Shown: positions 18,927 to 29,200 of the stretch, in pieces
Layout of the letters: the number at the start of each line of letters is the position of its first letter
Position numbering within the stretch: position 1 is the first letter of the stretch
The notes under the pieces: model-generated
What the model was told of the DNA's origin: nothing
Seen by the model: only the letters and a program-made list of their open reading frames with translations
The model's database searches: none
NCBI GenBank assembly: GCA_030560485.1
Contig: JAKTTS010000108.1
Span: 1-35,700 of the forward strand
Reading direction: 5' to 3'
DNA length: 35,700 bases
Origin: Ascoidea tarda (nom. inval.)
Lineage: Eukaryota > Ascomycota > Saccharomycetes > Ascoideales > Ascoideaceae
Translations under genes and position numbers: made by a program

Positions 18927-19692
18927 ATGGTTAGGTTTAACGAAAACAGAAACATCAAAACTGCTAGGTCTGAAGATAATATTCCAATTCCATCAAATCA
19001 TACATCTAATGGCCAGGGATTCTATAAATCTAATAAAATCTTTGTTGTTCTTCCTGTGATTATTTAACTCCACATTTTGAAAATATTAAGCATCACATTA
19101 TTATTCACACTTTGCCTTTATACGGATTTTGCCTAGAACCCCAATCAAGATTAAATTAATTGTATTCTGTGGTTCAAAAAAAATTTTCTGAGCCTTTATT
19201 TCGATCAGTTCCAATCAACCCCTACAGTTCCAAACAAATTAATCAAAAATTATTTTTTCCAGAGCATGGACATAAAGGCACATATTTTATTTATATTGGA
19301 GATTATGTTAATATAAAAAGAGGAATCTATTCTAAAAGATCTATTCCTATGTACGTTAGTGTTGATTACAAAGCTCATCAATTTGTGATACTTTATGCGA
19401 GTGTTCTTTTGAAACCAATTGCATCTTTTTGTCGTGATGATTTTTGCATAAATTTTGGTAGTTTTTGTGATAGTTGTTGGTCCTTATTCTTCCAGCTCTT
19501 TTGGTTTCCATATTCGTGGTCCTATTAGTCTTTCTATTAGTCTTCCTATTCATTATGCTATCAGTCTTTCTATATATGGTTCTATTAGTGTTCCTCCTTT
19601 TGGTATGCCCATGTTCATTAGTACTCCTATTAACTATTTTGCTAACTATAGTGCCAGCCATTTATTGTAATTTTGTCAACTCTTTCAATTGA
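18927..19692 (+). pseudogene. Possible decayed multi-span membrane-protein gene
   Basis: An ATG at 18927 opens 46 codons with gene-like codon use (MVRFNENRNIKTARSEDN) that lead into a hydrophobic start (NKIFVVLPVII) and stop at 19067. A second coding-like stretch in another frame runs from about 19160 to 19410 (SEPLFRSVPINPYSS, RSIPMYVSVDYKAHQFVI). A third, from about 19474 to a stop at 19692, is almost wholly hydrophobic (LLVLILPALLVSIFVVLLVF), like two or three membrane helices. The order (polar N-terminus, hydrophobic segment, loop, membrane helices) suggests one ancestral membrane protein broken by at least one stop and two frame changes. Alternatively these are unrelated fragments; the last part is also internally repetitive (CTATTAGTC-type units). 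No family recognised. Confidence 0.3.
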
Positions 19693-20640
19693 TTGAAATT
19701 TGGTGAATTTTTATAATTTTCTCTCTATTAATTCATAAGTAGTACCAAATTAATTTCTTATACGGTTTGTTTTGGTAATAAATGATGCTTTATCTGTTCC
19801 AGGATTTCAATATAATTATGATTTGAATCTGATTAAAATTTATATCCAAAATTGAATCTTTAAATCATTTATTGTAAAGCAAAAAAAAAAAGCGTACTAA
19901 AGCCGTAATGATTTATTTCAAGTACAAAATTGTAAAGATTTCATCTTTATTTCAAAATAGTAATACTTAACATTGGTCAAACTGACATTTATTAAAAAAA
20001 TATGAGGTAAATATAGTGTTTTTCATAGCTTTTAGTTGTTTGACTATAAGCTGAGACTGATTTGGAAGCGGATTAATATTAAAATGTATAGCAACAAAAT
20101 ACTTTGTCAGTATTTTAATAGCTACAAATTTACAATATTTTTTTGAATTTAAATAAATAAGCGTTATTGAGAACACTATCCAAATAATAATGAATTAATT
20201 TTGCGACTTTACATTCATACTGTTTTCAGTATTTATATGAAGTTTAGCTTGAAAGATGGTAATTATCTAGTGATTAACTTTTCACACTTAATGGTATTTT
20301 GATTAGAACATACAAATTGTTTTTGACAATTGAAAAAGAAAAGGTTATAAAAAAAGCTCGAAAATTTATGAAATACATTTCTTTGAATCAAATTAACCAA
20401 AATAACTTTTTAGAATACTGAATAGCGAAAATATATGATTTAATTATACTTTCTAAAATCCGTGATGGTTATTGTGAGTCAGTTTGTGTGCTAAACTTGA
20501 TCAAAATGAGGCTAGAAAGTATATCTAAATAGAATTTCATAGTAAGAGATAAATAGAAAACTAAAATTTATTATTTTTTTGCATCAAAACAAAAAAATAA
20601 TTGATGGTCAAAAATATTATTCAGTTAGAACAATAAGTTG

Positions 20641-20690
20641 TATCAATATTTATGTATATATCAATATTTATGTATATATCAATATATCTA
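20641..20690. repeat. 18-bp AT-rich tandem repeat
   Basis: TATCAATATTTATGTATA occurs twice in tandem, followed by a partial third copy. It lies at the right margin of the AT-rich core, just before composition shifts towards higher GC. Confidence 0.75.
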
Positions 20691-21709
20691 CAGTTAATAT
20701 TTCAGGAGCTCTTACCAATCTATGAATGATCCCAGAAATACCAGACTAGTTGTTGAATCCATAGTCCCAGCTGTGTTGGCTCTACATACTACTGTTGCTT
20801 TTCATCAACAACCTCTTCAACTGCAATTGAAGAACAATGCCAGCATACTTTGATGCCATGATGGTGTATTGTTACTGAGTCTACAAACCCACTACAAGAC
20901 ACCTGTGGTGACAGTTTCCCAAAAACAGTTTTTATTCAACAGAAAAACCAGTCTTCAGATTCACTTCTGCATAGCATTAAGATCAAATCACTCGATATCA
21001 GTCCTTCATAACAAACATACATTCTGAAGAAAAGGGCATTTAACAACAGTTTATCCGGATATGTGCACAATCGGATAAATATCTGTACAAAATGCATCTA
21101 CAAACATATATATGCATCAGAACGGCAATTGAACAGGAAGATTTACAATAGGCCTTATATAGCGGCTTTTCAAAAATCATATATGCTTATTATGAATATA
21201 TTTACTTATATAAATCAAAAATAGCTCGGTCTTCCTGGATTTGACTTAAATGATCAAAAGACATTTAGCTGATGCTTTCATCGTATTCACAGTATTTGAC
21301 AAAGCAAGCGTGAGACATTGCTTGGAACCTGAATGTGTTAGTGCTTCGGGTATAGGAAGCTACTGGCATTGAACTAGAATTCTCGCTGCTTCCTAAACAC
21401 TTTTGGTTAGAAAGAGTTTCTTGAGCTCAGTGCTTGAAGTTGCTCTTTCTTCATGGCTATCCAGTCTCTACCCACAATATCGTTGGAACTGAAGAAAAAG
21501 AAGCACGCTCAGCTGACTCAGCAGTGCTGGTACCATCCAGCTGGTTCTGTCCGCAACACGAGTCTATTTCCATACAAGCTTCAACTGCTTTTGCTTCTCT
21601 CTCAGCAACTATTGATATCTCAGGAGCAAAAGAATCTGTCTTCTAGTTAAGTTTTTTAAGAATCGCCTAGTTTACGCTTTTTTCATTTAATCAAAACACT
21701 GCTTTCAAA

Positions 21710-23628
21710 ATGGTACGTTATTTTTCTGAACTGTTATTCACCTCATCTTTCAAAGAGGCAAATTGATTGTTCTGTGGATTATTGAAAGTATTTTGTTCAC
21801 TAACAGGAATTGTAAATTTTTTTCGAAAATTGTTAATCAGATTTTGCGTTTTAGAACCAAGGTTGGTATGCTTAGAGTAGAAGCTAAAGAAGACCAACAT
21901 TTCTTGTCTGTCTTGGAACAGTTGTCACCAAAATTACCTAAAAATGTTGATTTTTCTTCTTTGAAACTATCTGAAAAGCCAACATCAGATGAAATTTCCA
22001 TTTCAAGTTTATCAAAAAAAACCTGTTCTCAATTGGGTTTAAAGTATGTTTATTTTTTTTTTGGTTATATCTTTTTCCAATATTTATTGTTATTTTGGCA
22101 ACTTCTAACTTTTTATTTTCACTTTAGACATGGTTCCTTATTATATCTATCTTATTCCACAACCGATGACCAGTCCATTCTGTCCTCTACATCGCCAGCT
22201 ATAAAATCATCTCTACCAAATAATAATATATCAGGTCCGAAACCTGTTGAACAATTACCAATAGACGATAAATATGACAAGATGGATGGCTACATAAAGA
22301 GAAAGCGTTCAACATTTTGTAGACATTCTGATAAAGGGATGTGTGAGTATTGTTCCCCTTTGCCTCCTTGGGATAAGCAATATAGGGAAGAGCATGCCAT
22401 TAAGCACATGTCTTTTCAATCTTTTATTAAACAATCGAATGAGTCCACCAATAAGAAGTCTTCTTCTGCATCATATATCTCTCCAATTAATGAATCTTCT
22501 TTCATTGTTGACAAAAATTGCAGAAATGGTCATCTACCATGGCCAAAGAGTATTTGCTCCAAATGTCAACCGTCTGCCATAACTTTACAACAGCAGGAGT
22601 TTCGTTTAGTAGACCATTTGGAATTTGCACATTCTCAAATAGTTAATAATTTTATTGAAAGTTGGAGAATAACAGGCAAACAAAGATTTGGATATTTATA
22701 CGGTACTTATGAAGAATATGAAGAAGTCCCTTTAGGCGTTAAAGGTGTTGTTCAAGTCATTTATGAACCACCACAACAAAATGAAGATGATGGGCTAATT
22801 GTTGATATAAATTGGGAAAATGAGACAAAAATTGATTCTTTAGCCAAAAAATTCGGACTACAAAAAATTGGTATTATTTTCACTGATTTAACTGATGCAG
22901 GTAATAACAATGGTACTGTTTTCAGCAAACGAAATAAAGATACATTTTTCTTATCTTCATTAGAAGTTATACTAGCTGCAACTTTACAAAATAAAAACAA
23001 AAATCCTTGCAAATGGTCAGATTCTGGTAGATTTTCCTCCAAGTTTGTGACATGCGTTATATCTGGTAATGAAAAGGGAGATATCGATATATCATCTTAT
23101 CAGGTTTCACAAGATGCTGAGGCATTAGTTGAAGCTGATATAATATGTGGGTCATCTCATCCCTCAATGGCATATATTAATGACACCAATTCCGAAAGAT
23201 ATGTGCCAGAAATCTTTTATAGAATGAGAAATGAATATAACATTTTGGTGAAAAAAAATGCTAAACCTGCATTTCCAGTTGATTTTCTTTTAGTCACACT
23301 AAGTCATGGTTTTCCTCAAGCTCCTAAACCATTATTTAAATGTGAGAAAACATTTCCAATTGAAAACAGATCTTCAATGGGTGCATCACAGGATATTAGT
23401 TCTGTTAAAAGGCATTTGGGTATTAAAGGTTTTGAAAATGGTGAAGAATATATAAAATATTTGTCTGATTTCCATCTATTGGGATATTTATTTACATTGG
23501 GAGTTTTGAATGAGGAAGAGAAGGATTTGATTGTTAAAGTTATTGTTAAGGATGATATGTTGGATATTTATACACTTTTGGATAAACCTGGTTGGAAAAC
23601 CTTAATTACGCTCCTAAATGAAATTTAA
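21710..23628 (+). CDS. NPL4: Nuclear protein localization protein 4 (two introns)
   Basis: The exons are 21710-21712 (ATG only), 21841-22043 and 22128-23628, giving 568 residues against about 580 in S. cerevisiae. Npl4 pairs with Ufd1 as the ubiquitin-binding adaptor of Cdc48, working in ER-associated degradation and extraction of ubiquitylated proteins. The spliced N-terminus MILRFRTKVGMLRV matches the ubiquitin-like domain start of the family, and LGLKHGSLLYLSYS rejoins across intron 2. The zinc-finger region follows (FCRHSDKGMCEYCSPLPPWD; NGHLPWPKSICSKCQPSA), then the NPL4 MPN-like domain (SWRITGKQRFGYLYGTY, VIYEPPQ) up to a C-terminal helical part (HLLGYLFTLGVLNEEEKD). Without splicing the ATG frame ends within intron 1, so intron 1 must be removed. 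It converges with LIP5, 340 bases between stops. Confidence 0.93.
21713..21840 (+). other. NPL4: NPL4 intron 1, directly after the start codon
   Basis: 128 bases. 5' site GTACGT immediately after ATG, branch-like CACTAAC at 21798-21804 and 3' site AATCAG. Joining ATG to ATTTTGCGTTTTAGA gives the conserved Npl4 N-terminus, which supports the call. Confidence 0.85.
22044..22127 (+). other. NPL4: NPL4 intron 2, in frame and stop-free
   Basis: 84 bases. 5' site GTATGT, branch-like TTCTAAC at 22103-22109 and 3' site TTTAG. Splicing restores the conserved LGLKHGS join in the ubiquitin-like domain. The intron length is a multiple of three and has no stop, so retention would add 28 residues that are almost all hydrophobic and aromatic. 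Confidence 0.88.
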
Positions 23629-23968
23629 AGATAGAAAATTATAATTATTGAAGGATAAACTGGATTAAATCTTAAGAAATTATAAAACTTGCAAGTTAAA
23701 AATTAAAGGAAGAAATAAAAAGGAGGTCTTAGTGAGTGATTATAACAACTTTATGCAATACATCTATTTATTCTAATAAAAGAGGAAAATAAAAATAAGA
23801 AGAGAAAGAAAAAGAAAAAGAAAAAGAAATAAAGAATTGAATATATCATTTATGGAATTATTAATTATCCTAGATTAGTTTGATTGATTTATTTTATAGT
23901 AAAGTAATTTAAATAAATTTATATAGATTCATTTATAATTTGAATTATTACAGTTTAAATGATTGATA
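23629..23968. other. Convergent 3' spacer between NPL4 and LIP5
   Basis: AT-rich spacer between two converging genes, with a purine run of GAAAAA-type repeats at about 23790-23832. It must hold both polyadenylation regions. No gene seen. Confidence 0.6.
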
Positions 23969-25246
23969 TTATAGTTTATTAGATAAATTATGGGAATTAA
24001 ATCTTGAATTAGATTCTAATTTTCTTTTTCTTAATACATTTTCAATAAAAAATTCACCAGCTCTATAACTACTTCTAACTAAAGGACCAGAAGAACATAG
24101 TAAAAAACCGTACTCATCTTCAGCAACTGTTTTCCAGTATTCGAATTTTTCAGGTTTTATATAATCAACAACTTTCATGTGTCTTTTTGTTGGTCTCATG
24201 TATTGGCCAAAAGTAACAATATCACATTTGATGTCCTTCAAATCGGATAAAGTTTGCCTAATTTGAGCATCAGACTCACCCAAACCCAACATTAAAGATG
24301 TTTTTGTTACAATGTTTGGATTTGATGATTTAGCATGATTTAGTACCGACAAGGATTGCCTATATGTTGCTCTCCTGTCTCTGACAAAGGGAGTGAGTTC
24401 CTCAACAGTTTCTAAATTATGGGAGTACACATCCAAACCTGATAGTGCCATTTTTTGGACCTGGAGCAAATCTCCTTGAAAGTCTCCACTAAGACATTCA
24501 ATAAGAATTTCTTTATTGTTTTTTATTAATGATCTTTGTTTAGTTAATTGAATAGTTTTAATTAAGTGGGACGCACCTCCATCGGGCAAATCATCTCTAT
24601 CAACGGTAGTTAAAACAACATAACCAAGTCCCCATCTGGAGATTGCCTCACTGACATTATCAGGTTCGTTTTGATCCAAAGAACTTGGAGCTCTATTAGT
24701 CTTGACGGAACAAAATCTACAACCTCTAGTACATGTATCACCCATAAGCATTATTGTTGCAGTGCTTGTTTTGGAAGAGCCACCACCCCAACATTCACCT
24801 ATGTTGGGACATTTGGCCTCAACACAAACAGTTGATAGTTTTAATTCTTTAATATCGTTCTTAACTTTGGTAAAGTTTTTGCCCTTTGGAATGGGCACCT
24901 TTAACCATTTGGGAAGCTTGTTTAGTTTATTGACGTTTTCAGATAAATTCAAAGCCCTCGCTTTCTCTATGGGATCCAAATAAAAAGAAGAAGCAGTTCC
25001 CTTTAAGAAATCATCAAACGATGGGCCATCATTTAGTTTTCTTGAAAAATCCCTTGTTCTTCTTGATTTTTTGATGGCATCGGTAGCAATTGGTATTGGA
25101 TCAGAAGAATTGAACTTCGAAACAGGGACATCAGCCAAAGTATTGAGACTGTTCTTCACAGGCGAGGAACTTATCAATCTGATCGAAGGATGGGAGGCCT
25201 TTGGGAGAAAATGGGAGACTGACTTTGAAGTGATGAACATTATCAT
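23969..25246 (-). CDS. LIP5: Lipoyl synthase, mitochondrial
   Basis: From the first in-frame ATG (25244-25246) the product has 425 residues against about 414 in S. cerevisiae. The open frame continues upstream but without another ATG. The radical-SAM enzyme inserts two sulfur atoms into octanoyl groups on lipoyl domains of PDH E2, KGDH E2 and glycine-cleavage H protein in the matrix. A presequence ([20 protein letters not shown]) comes first. The auxiliary cluster ligands are C141, C146 and C152 ([12 protein letters not shown]). The radical-SAM motif is C172-C176-C179 (CTRGCRFC). Further motifs are [30 protein letters not shown] and the terminal SSYRAGEF with the conserved serine of the RSSYxAGE motif. 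No CTG codon occurs. PDA1 lies two genes away. Confidence 0.96.
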   Translation of the reverse strand: MIMFITSKSVSHFLPKASHPSIRLISSSPVKNSLNTLADVPVSKFNSSDPIPIATDAIKKSRRTRDFSRKLNDGPSFDDFLKGTASSFYLDPIEKARALNLSENVNKLNKLPKWLKVPIPKGKNFTKVKNDIKELKLSTVCVEAKCPNIGECWGGGSSKTSTATIMLMGDTCTRGCRFCSVKTNRAPSSLDQNEPDNVSEAISRWGLGYVVLTTVDRDDLPDGGASHLIKTIQLTKQRSLIKNNKEILIECLSGDFQGDLLQVQKMALSGLDVYSHNLETVEELTPFVRDRRATYRQSLSVLNHAKSSNPNIVTKTSLMLGLGESDAQIRQTLSDLKDIKCDIVTFGQYMRPTKRHMKVVDYIKPEKFEYWKTVAEDEYGFLLCSSGPLVRSSYRAGEFFIENVLRKRKLESNSRFNSHNLSNKL

Positions 25247-25436
25247 GAAATAGTGGATTGGTTTGAGGGCAGCAACGAAAAACCAGCACAATGAACAACA
25301 AATAGAATACAATACAATAGAATACACAAGAAGCAGCGATATCAGGAAAATGCGACCCAGCGACACCAACAATGTCGACTCATCTATTGATCAATCAGCT
25401 CCAGATAGGATTTTTGACACACAGGAAGCGAATCTG

Positions 25437-25470
25437 AAGCAGCGGCCTTTCCTGACCCGGGCCGCTGCTT
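25437..25470. repeat. Perfect 11-bp inverted repeat upstream of LIP5
   Basis: AAGCAGCGGCC (25437-25447), a 12-base loop, then GGCCGCTGCTT (25460-25470), followed by a T-run. The arms are perfect and GC-rich in an AT-rich genome. The arms hold CGG and CCG half-sites in inverted orientation, as used by zinc-cluster factors. It could also form an RNA hairpin in a LIP5 leader (about 190-225 bases upstream of the ATG). Confidence 0.85.
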
Positions 25471-25943
25471 TTTTGACTCGGGAGCGAGGAGGACAAAAAC
25501 CACACTCACGGTTTGGATGAAACGCGCAGCTAATGAGAACATGTGCATTATTCAGCAGTTGTACCGTTCGTACCGTTCTTCTCTAGGGCTATAAAACAGT
25601 TCTAGATTGCTTCGAAGCCAGTTCGTGCAGCCAGAAAAACGATACATTCGAAAATTGGTTGCAAGAATAGCAGAGGAATCAAAACAACCACAATTATAAT
25701 ATTTTATTTTTATCAATTATGAATGACTTTATACTAACATAGAATTATATAAAAGGCGTTGTAATTTGACCAATTTCGAAAGAAAGAGGTCAAGTCTTCC
25801 AATACATTTTCTAGTTCTCTTCGTGTTTACATAAAAAGCCCTAAGTTACGGTCTTAGAGTGTAAGCCCCTGAGAATTGGAATATAGGAAGCCCTACGGTT
25901 ACGGCTACGAAAGTCCGCGCGCAAAACAGCACAGAGTGTTTAG

Positions 25944-25949
25944 CACGTG
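25944..25949. promoter_or_regulatory. CACGTG element between LIP5 and the 1169-residue protein
   Basis: GCACGTGG context, about 270 bases before the ATG at 26219. Same core as the other promoter elements in the window. Confidence 0.45.
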
Positions 25950-26218
25950 GCACAGCTTAGTCATATGTGAGCTAATTGCTCAGAAATGAGGTAATCACAG
26001 AGTTTATTCAGACTGGTGGTTTGACGTGCTATTGTGTACTTTTCTGTGTCTCTTGCAGGCTGTCTACAAAGTCTCTTTTGTCTGGATATATTTCGTGCAG
26101 AACGTGATAGGCTGGAAATGTCATTATATCTTCAGAGAACAACGGAAGTGACTGAAAAATTTAGAGATATTCTTCGACAACACCAAAGTTTCCTCACAAT
26201 GCTTACAATAAGTGAAGA

Positions 26219-29200
26219 ATGCGAAGAAATTCATTCTTGAAATATGGCTCTTTCAGAATCACTTATCACACTTTTTCCCTTTCTCTTGTCTCTCTGCAAA
26301 AAACGGTTGTATCCACCTTTCATACTCTATCATATGTCTCTCATTCTAGCAGCAAAAGCAGCAGTGCAACTCAGAGCTTCTCGGATAAAAATAGAGAGCT
26401 AAATCTAATACCTGTCTTGATTAATAAAAAATTGACAAGTTTCTCCAAAAACAAGGCCTTTCTTGTTCCACACGCTTATAGAGTTGCTTTGCTAGAAAAT
26501 TACAAGAAAGCATGTGAAGCTAATTTAAAGAAAGTAGCTGCTACAAATTCAAACTCCAATCAAAATCTTATGGTTTTGCCTTTTAATTTATATCGAAATC
26601 TTTTAAATTTTCCATTCTTTGATAGTAGGAACTCTAATAGATTTCAAAGTTTATGGGATGATTTTTGTTTGAATAATCATGATTATGATGATCTTTTTGA
26701 AAATTTAATGTCAAATAATTTAGATTTGGATGAATTTAAACTCTTTGTTGCTTTTACTATAAAATTATCATTCACAGATCCTCTTATCCTTAACTGTTTT
26801 AACTTTTTGACTAAGAATTACTTCTTTAACAACAATATTTTAACAAAAGTTCAATCTTTACCTAATCATCTGCATTCAACTAAATCTCGAATTTCAGATC
26901 AAGAAAACAAAAAGAAAAAAGAAAAAGATTTGGGAAATTTAAAATTAGAAAAAATGGTCTATTTCAGAAATCACATTTATAATTTATTTCTTTCTTCATG
27001 TTTCATATCTTTAAATTTGGATCTAGCTTATCAAATTCATTCACAAATTTTTACATTAGTTGATCCTTCAACAATAAATTGGGAAATCATAATCAAATCG
27101 GCTTTCTTAAATGAAGAATATAAATACATTCAACTCAAGCCAGATCTCAATCAAAATAACACTTCTTCAAGCATAAACCAAGAAAATGATGATTCTTCTT
27201 TTAAATCATCTATTCTCGATTATTTTTTTACCAAATCATCTGAAACTCAAAATAATAATGATAATATAAATAACAATAGAAATAAAAATAAAAATAATAA
27301 AAATAAAAATAATAACCATAATGCTAATAATAATTTAAAAGCACCGAACTTAGAACACTCCTCTTTACGTGTATTATATGATCTATATCAATCATTAAAC
27401 TTCACAGCTGCTGGTCAGGGGTTTTACAAACACTTGATTTTTTTTTTTATTAAATATTCTCTGCCATTTAACAATTTGAATAGCAATCATTTTTCTCCTT
27501 TACTTATATTGGATTACAATCTCTTTTTATTTTCAAATAATGATCTACCACCAAATAGCTCTTATTTAGAACCAATTTTGGACTACCTTACCTTGGAAAA
27601 GCTTAAAGAAAAAATCAATTCATCTGTGCATAAAAACTATGTAGATGCCTTTTTCAATCTTTTATTTCGAAATGAAAAAAACTTATCATATATCATTAAT
27701 TCTAGCATTACAAACAAATCATTTGAAACCCATTTTACGCGCCTTTGGTTGCAAAAATCAACATTATACAGAATATTGTCTTTAATTAACCAATCCTCTT
27801 ATCCTTTAGAAAATCTCGAGCATTTTTTAAGTTGTTTATCATCAAATCATACCTATTCATCAATTTATTTAAGAAACCAAATAAGTTTTTGGAACAATGT
27901 TTATTTTCATTGCCCAAATATCTCAATAAAGAAAATTGATCTACTTTTCAACGGATTTTGCGCAGATTTATTTTCAATACAAAAGATTGATAAAAGCTCA
28001 CCTATGCCATTTTTCTTTATTTCTGATTCAAGTTATTTGGTTTACGATATTAAATTTAAATTGTTATTAAAGAAGCTTGATAAATATAAAGTGACCGAGA
28101 AAAATGAAAGGTTTGCTTTATTTCTTGAAATTGTTCAACTATTTAACAAATACATTTTCGCATTTCCAGTCGATAGTATTTTTGAACGATTTGACAAGTC
28201 TTTTCAAGATTCGAATATATTGTCTCCTCAGTTCATTGGCTGCTACATTAAAATAGGCACTTATAAAGATATTTTTTTTTCATTGTCTTTGGAAACTTCC
28301 GAAAACCAATACTCGGAAAAAACTTTTCAATTAGTTTTAAAGCTTTTGTTCAAATTCAGCACTTTGTTGCTAAAGATTCACAATGGAACTATTAACGAGA
28401 CAGATCCCAAAAAAATAGTGATGATGAGGAAAACAATATTGAGTTACATGTTTCAAATTTGCAATAATTATATTTATGGTCTTTCTAATTTTGATTTTGA
28501 GAAAAGCGATTTCAAGGCTACCTATGGAATTGACAAGTTGAATTATTCATTAAAAAGTAAAAATCTTCTTTCATCAGCACAAAATAAGTGTTACAAACAG
28601 TCTGATAAGAATCTAATTCAGGATGCTAAAAAGATGGAAAGTGTTATAACCGCTAAGTTTTCTAATGTCAAATTGATTCTTAAAATTCTTGAAAAGTTGA
28701 ATAATGAGGAACTAATAAGTGGACTGGGATATAAAAAATTTGATAATGTACGACTCTACTACTACACAAAAACTAAACAGTTTTCTGAAGCAATTAGTAT
28801 AATATCAGAATCCTTTATTGAAAGCCAATCTTCAAGTATACGAGAAAGTAAGAAAGTTTTAGATGATGTTGTTGATGATAAAATTGAGGGTGAAATAAAA
28901 TTTAAAAATATTTTCATTTTGTTTAACTATCTTCTATATAATCATCAGATGTTTAATGAGCAACGATATAAGAATTTTACGAATGTGACATTTCGAAATC
29001 ATAAAGAATTTTTAAAGTATATTGTTGACTTGTTTATTAAAATTCTTGATAATCCGAGATTTAATACGTTTAACAAAGAAGAAATTTCTATGTTACTTTT
29101 GATTTGGAAGAAGATTTTGGCCAATTATACTTATTCATTTTCATCTTTTTGTGAGTTGGAAATCTTTATATATTGGTTGGTAAATTATCTTCGGAAGAAG

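Larger units (their letters stand above)
14958..21709. other. Long gene-poor region, centromere candidate
   Basis: About 6.7 kb with no intact, recognisable gene in a window otherwise packed with genes. The core from about 15300 to 20700 is strongly AT-rich, with frequent stops in all frames, short homopolymer runs and small tandem repeats (14-bp units near 16180-16205, 18430-18458; 18-bp units near 20640-20690). A 46-codon ORF and nearby fragments at 18927-19692 look like a decayed gene. From about 20700 the composition becomes GC-richer and resembles the other promoters here, so 20700-21709 is probably the upstream region of NPL4. I saw no large inverted repeat, but I could not compare the arms systematically. 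A regional centromere, a replication origin or plain gene decay are all possible. Confidence 0.5.
25247..26218. promoter_or_regulatory. Divergent promoter region between LIP5 and the 1169-residue protein
   Basis: A 970-base divergent spacer. The half near LIP5 (25330-25640) is GC-richer and has an 11-bp perfect hairpin (listed separately). TTAGGGCT-type motifs resembling Tbf1 sites occur at about 25584-25591 (TAGGGCTA) and 25839-25846 (AGCCCTAA), with a related AGCCCTAC near 25892. CACGTG lies at 25944-25949. A short ORF near 26034-26240 lacks an ATG and overlaps the next gene's start, and I do not count it. Confidence 0.55.

Noticed and set aside
14958-21709. Transposon, LTR element or integrase remnants in the gene desert
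   Set aside because: I searched by eye for long terminal repeats and reverse-transcriptase or transposase motifs and found none I could defend.
25247-25372. N-terminal extension of LIP5 in the same frame
   Set aside because: It has no ATG upstream of 25246 and would put a hydrophobic segment before the mitochondrial presequence; its CTG-rich codons differ from the gene.
26034-26240. 68-codon ORF overlapping the start of the 1169-residue gene
   Set aside because: No ATG start; overlaps the presequence of a much better gene.
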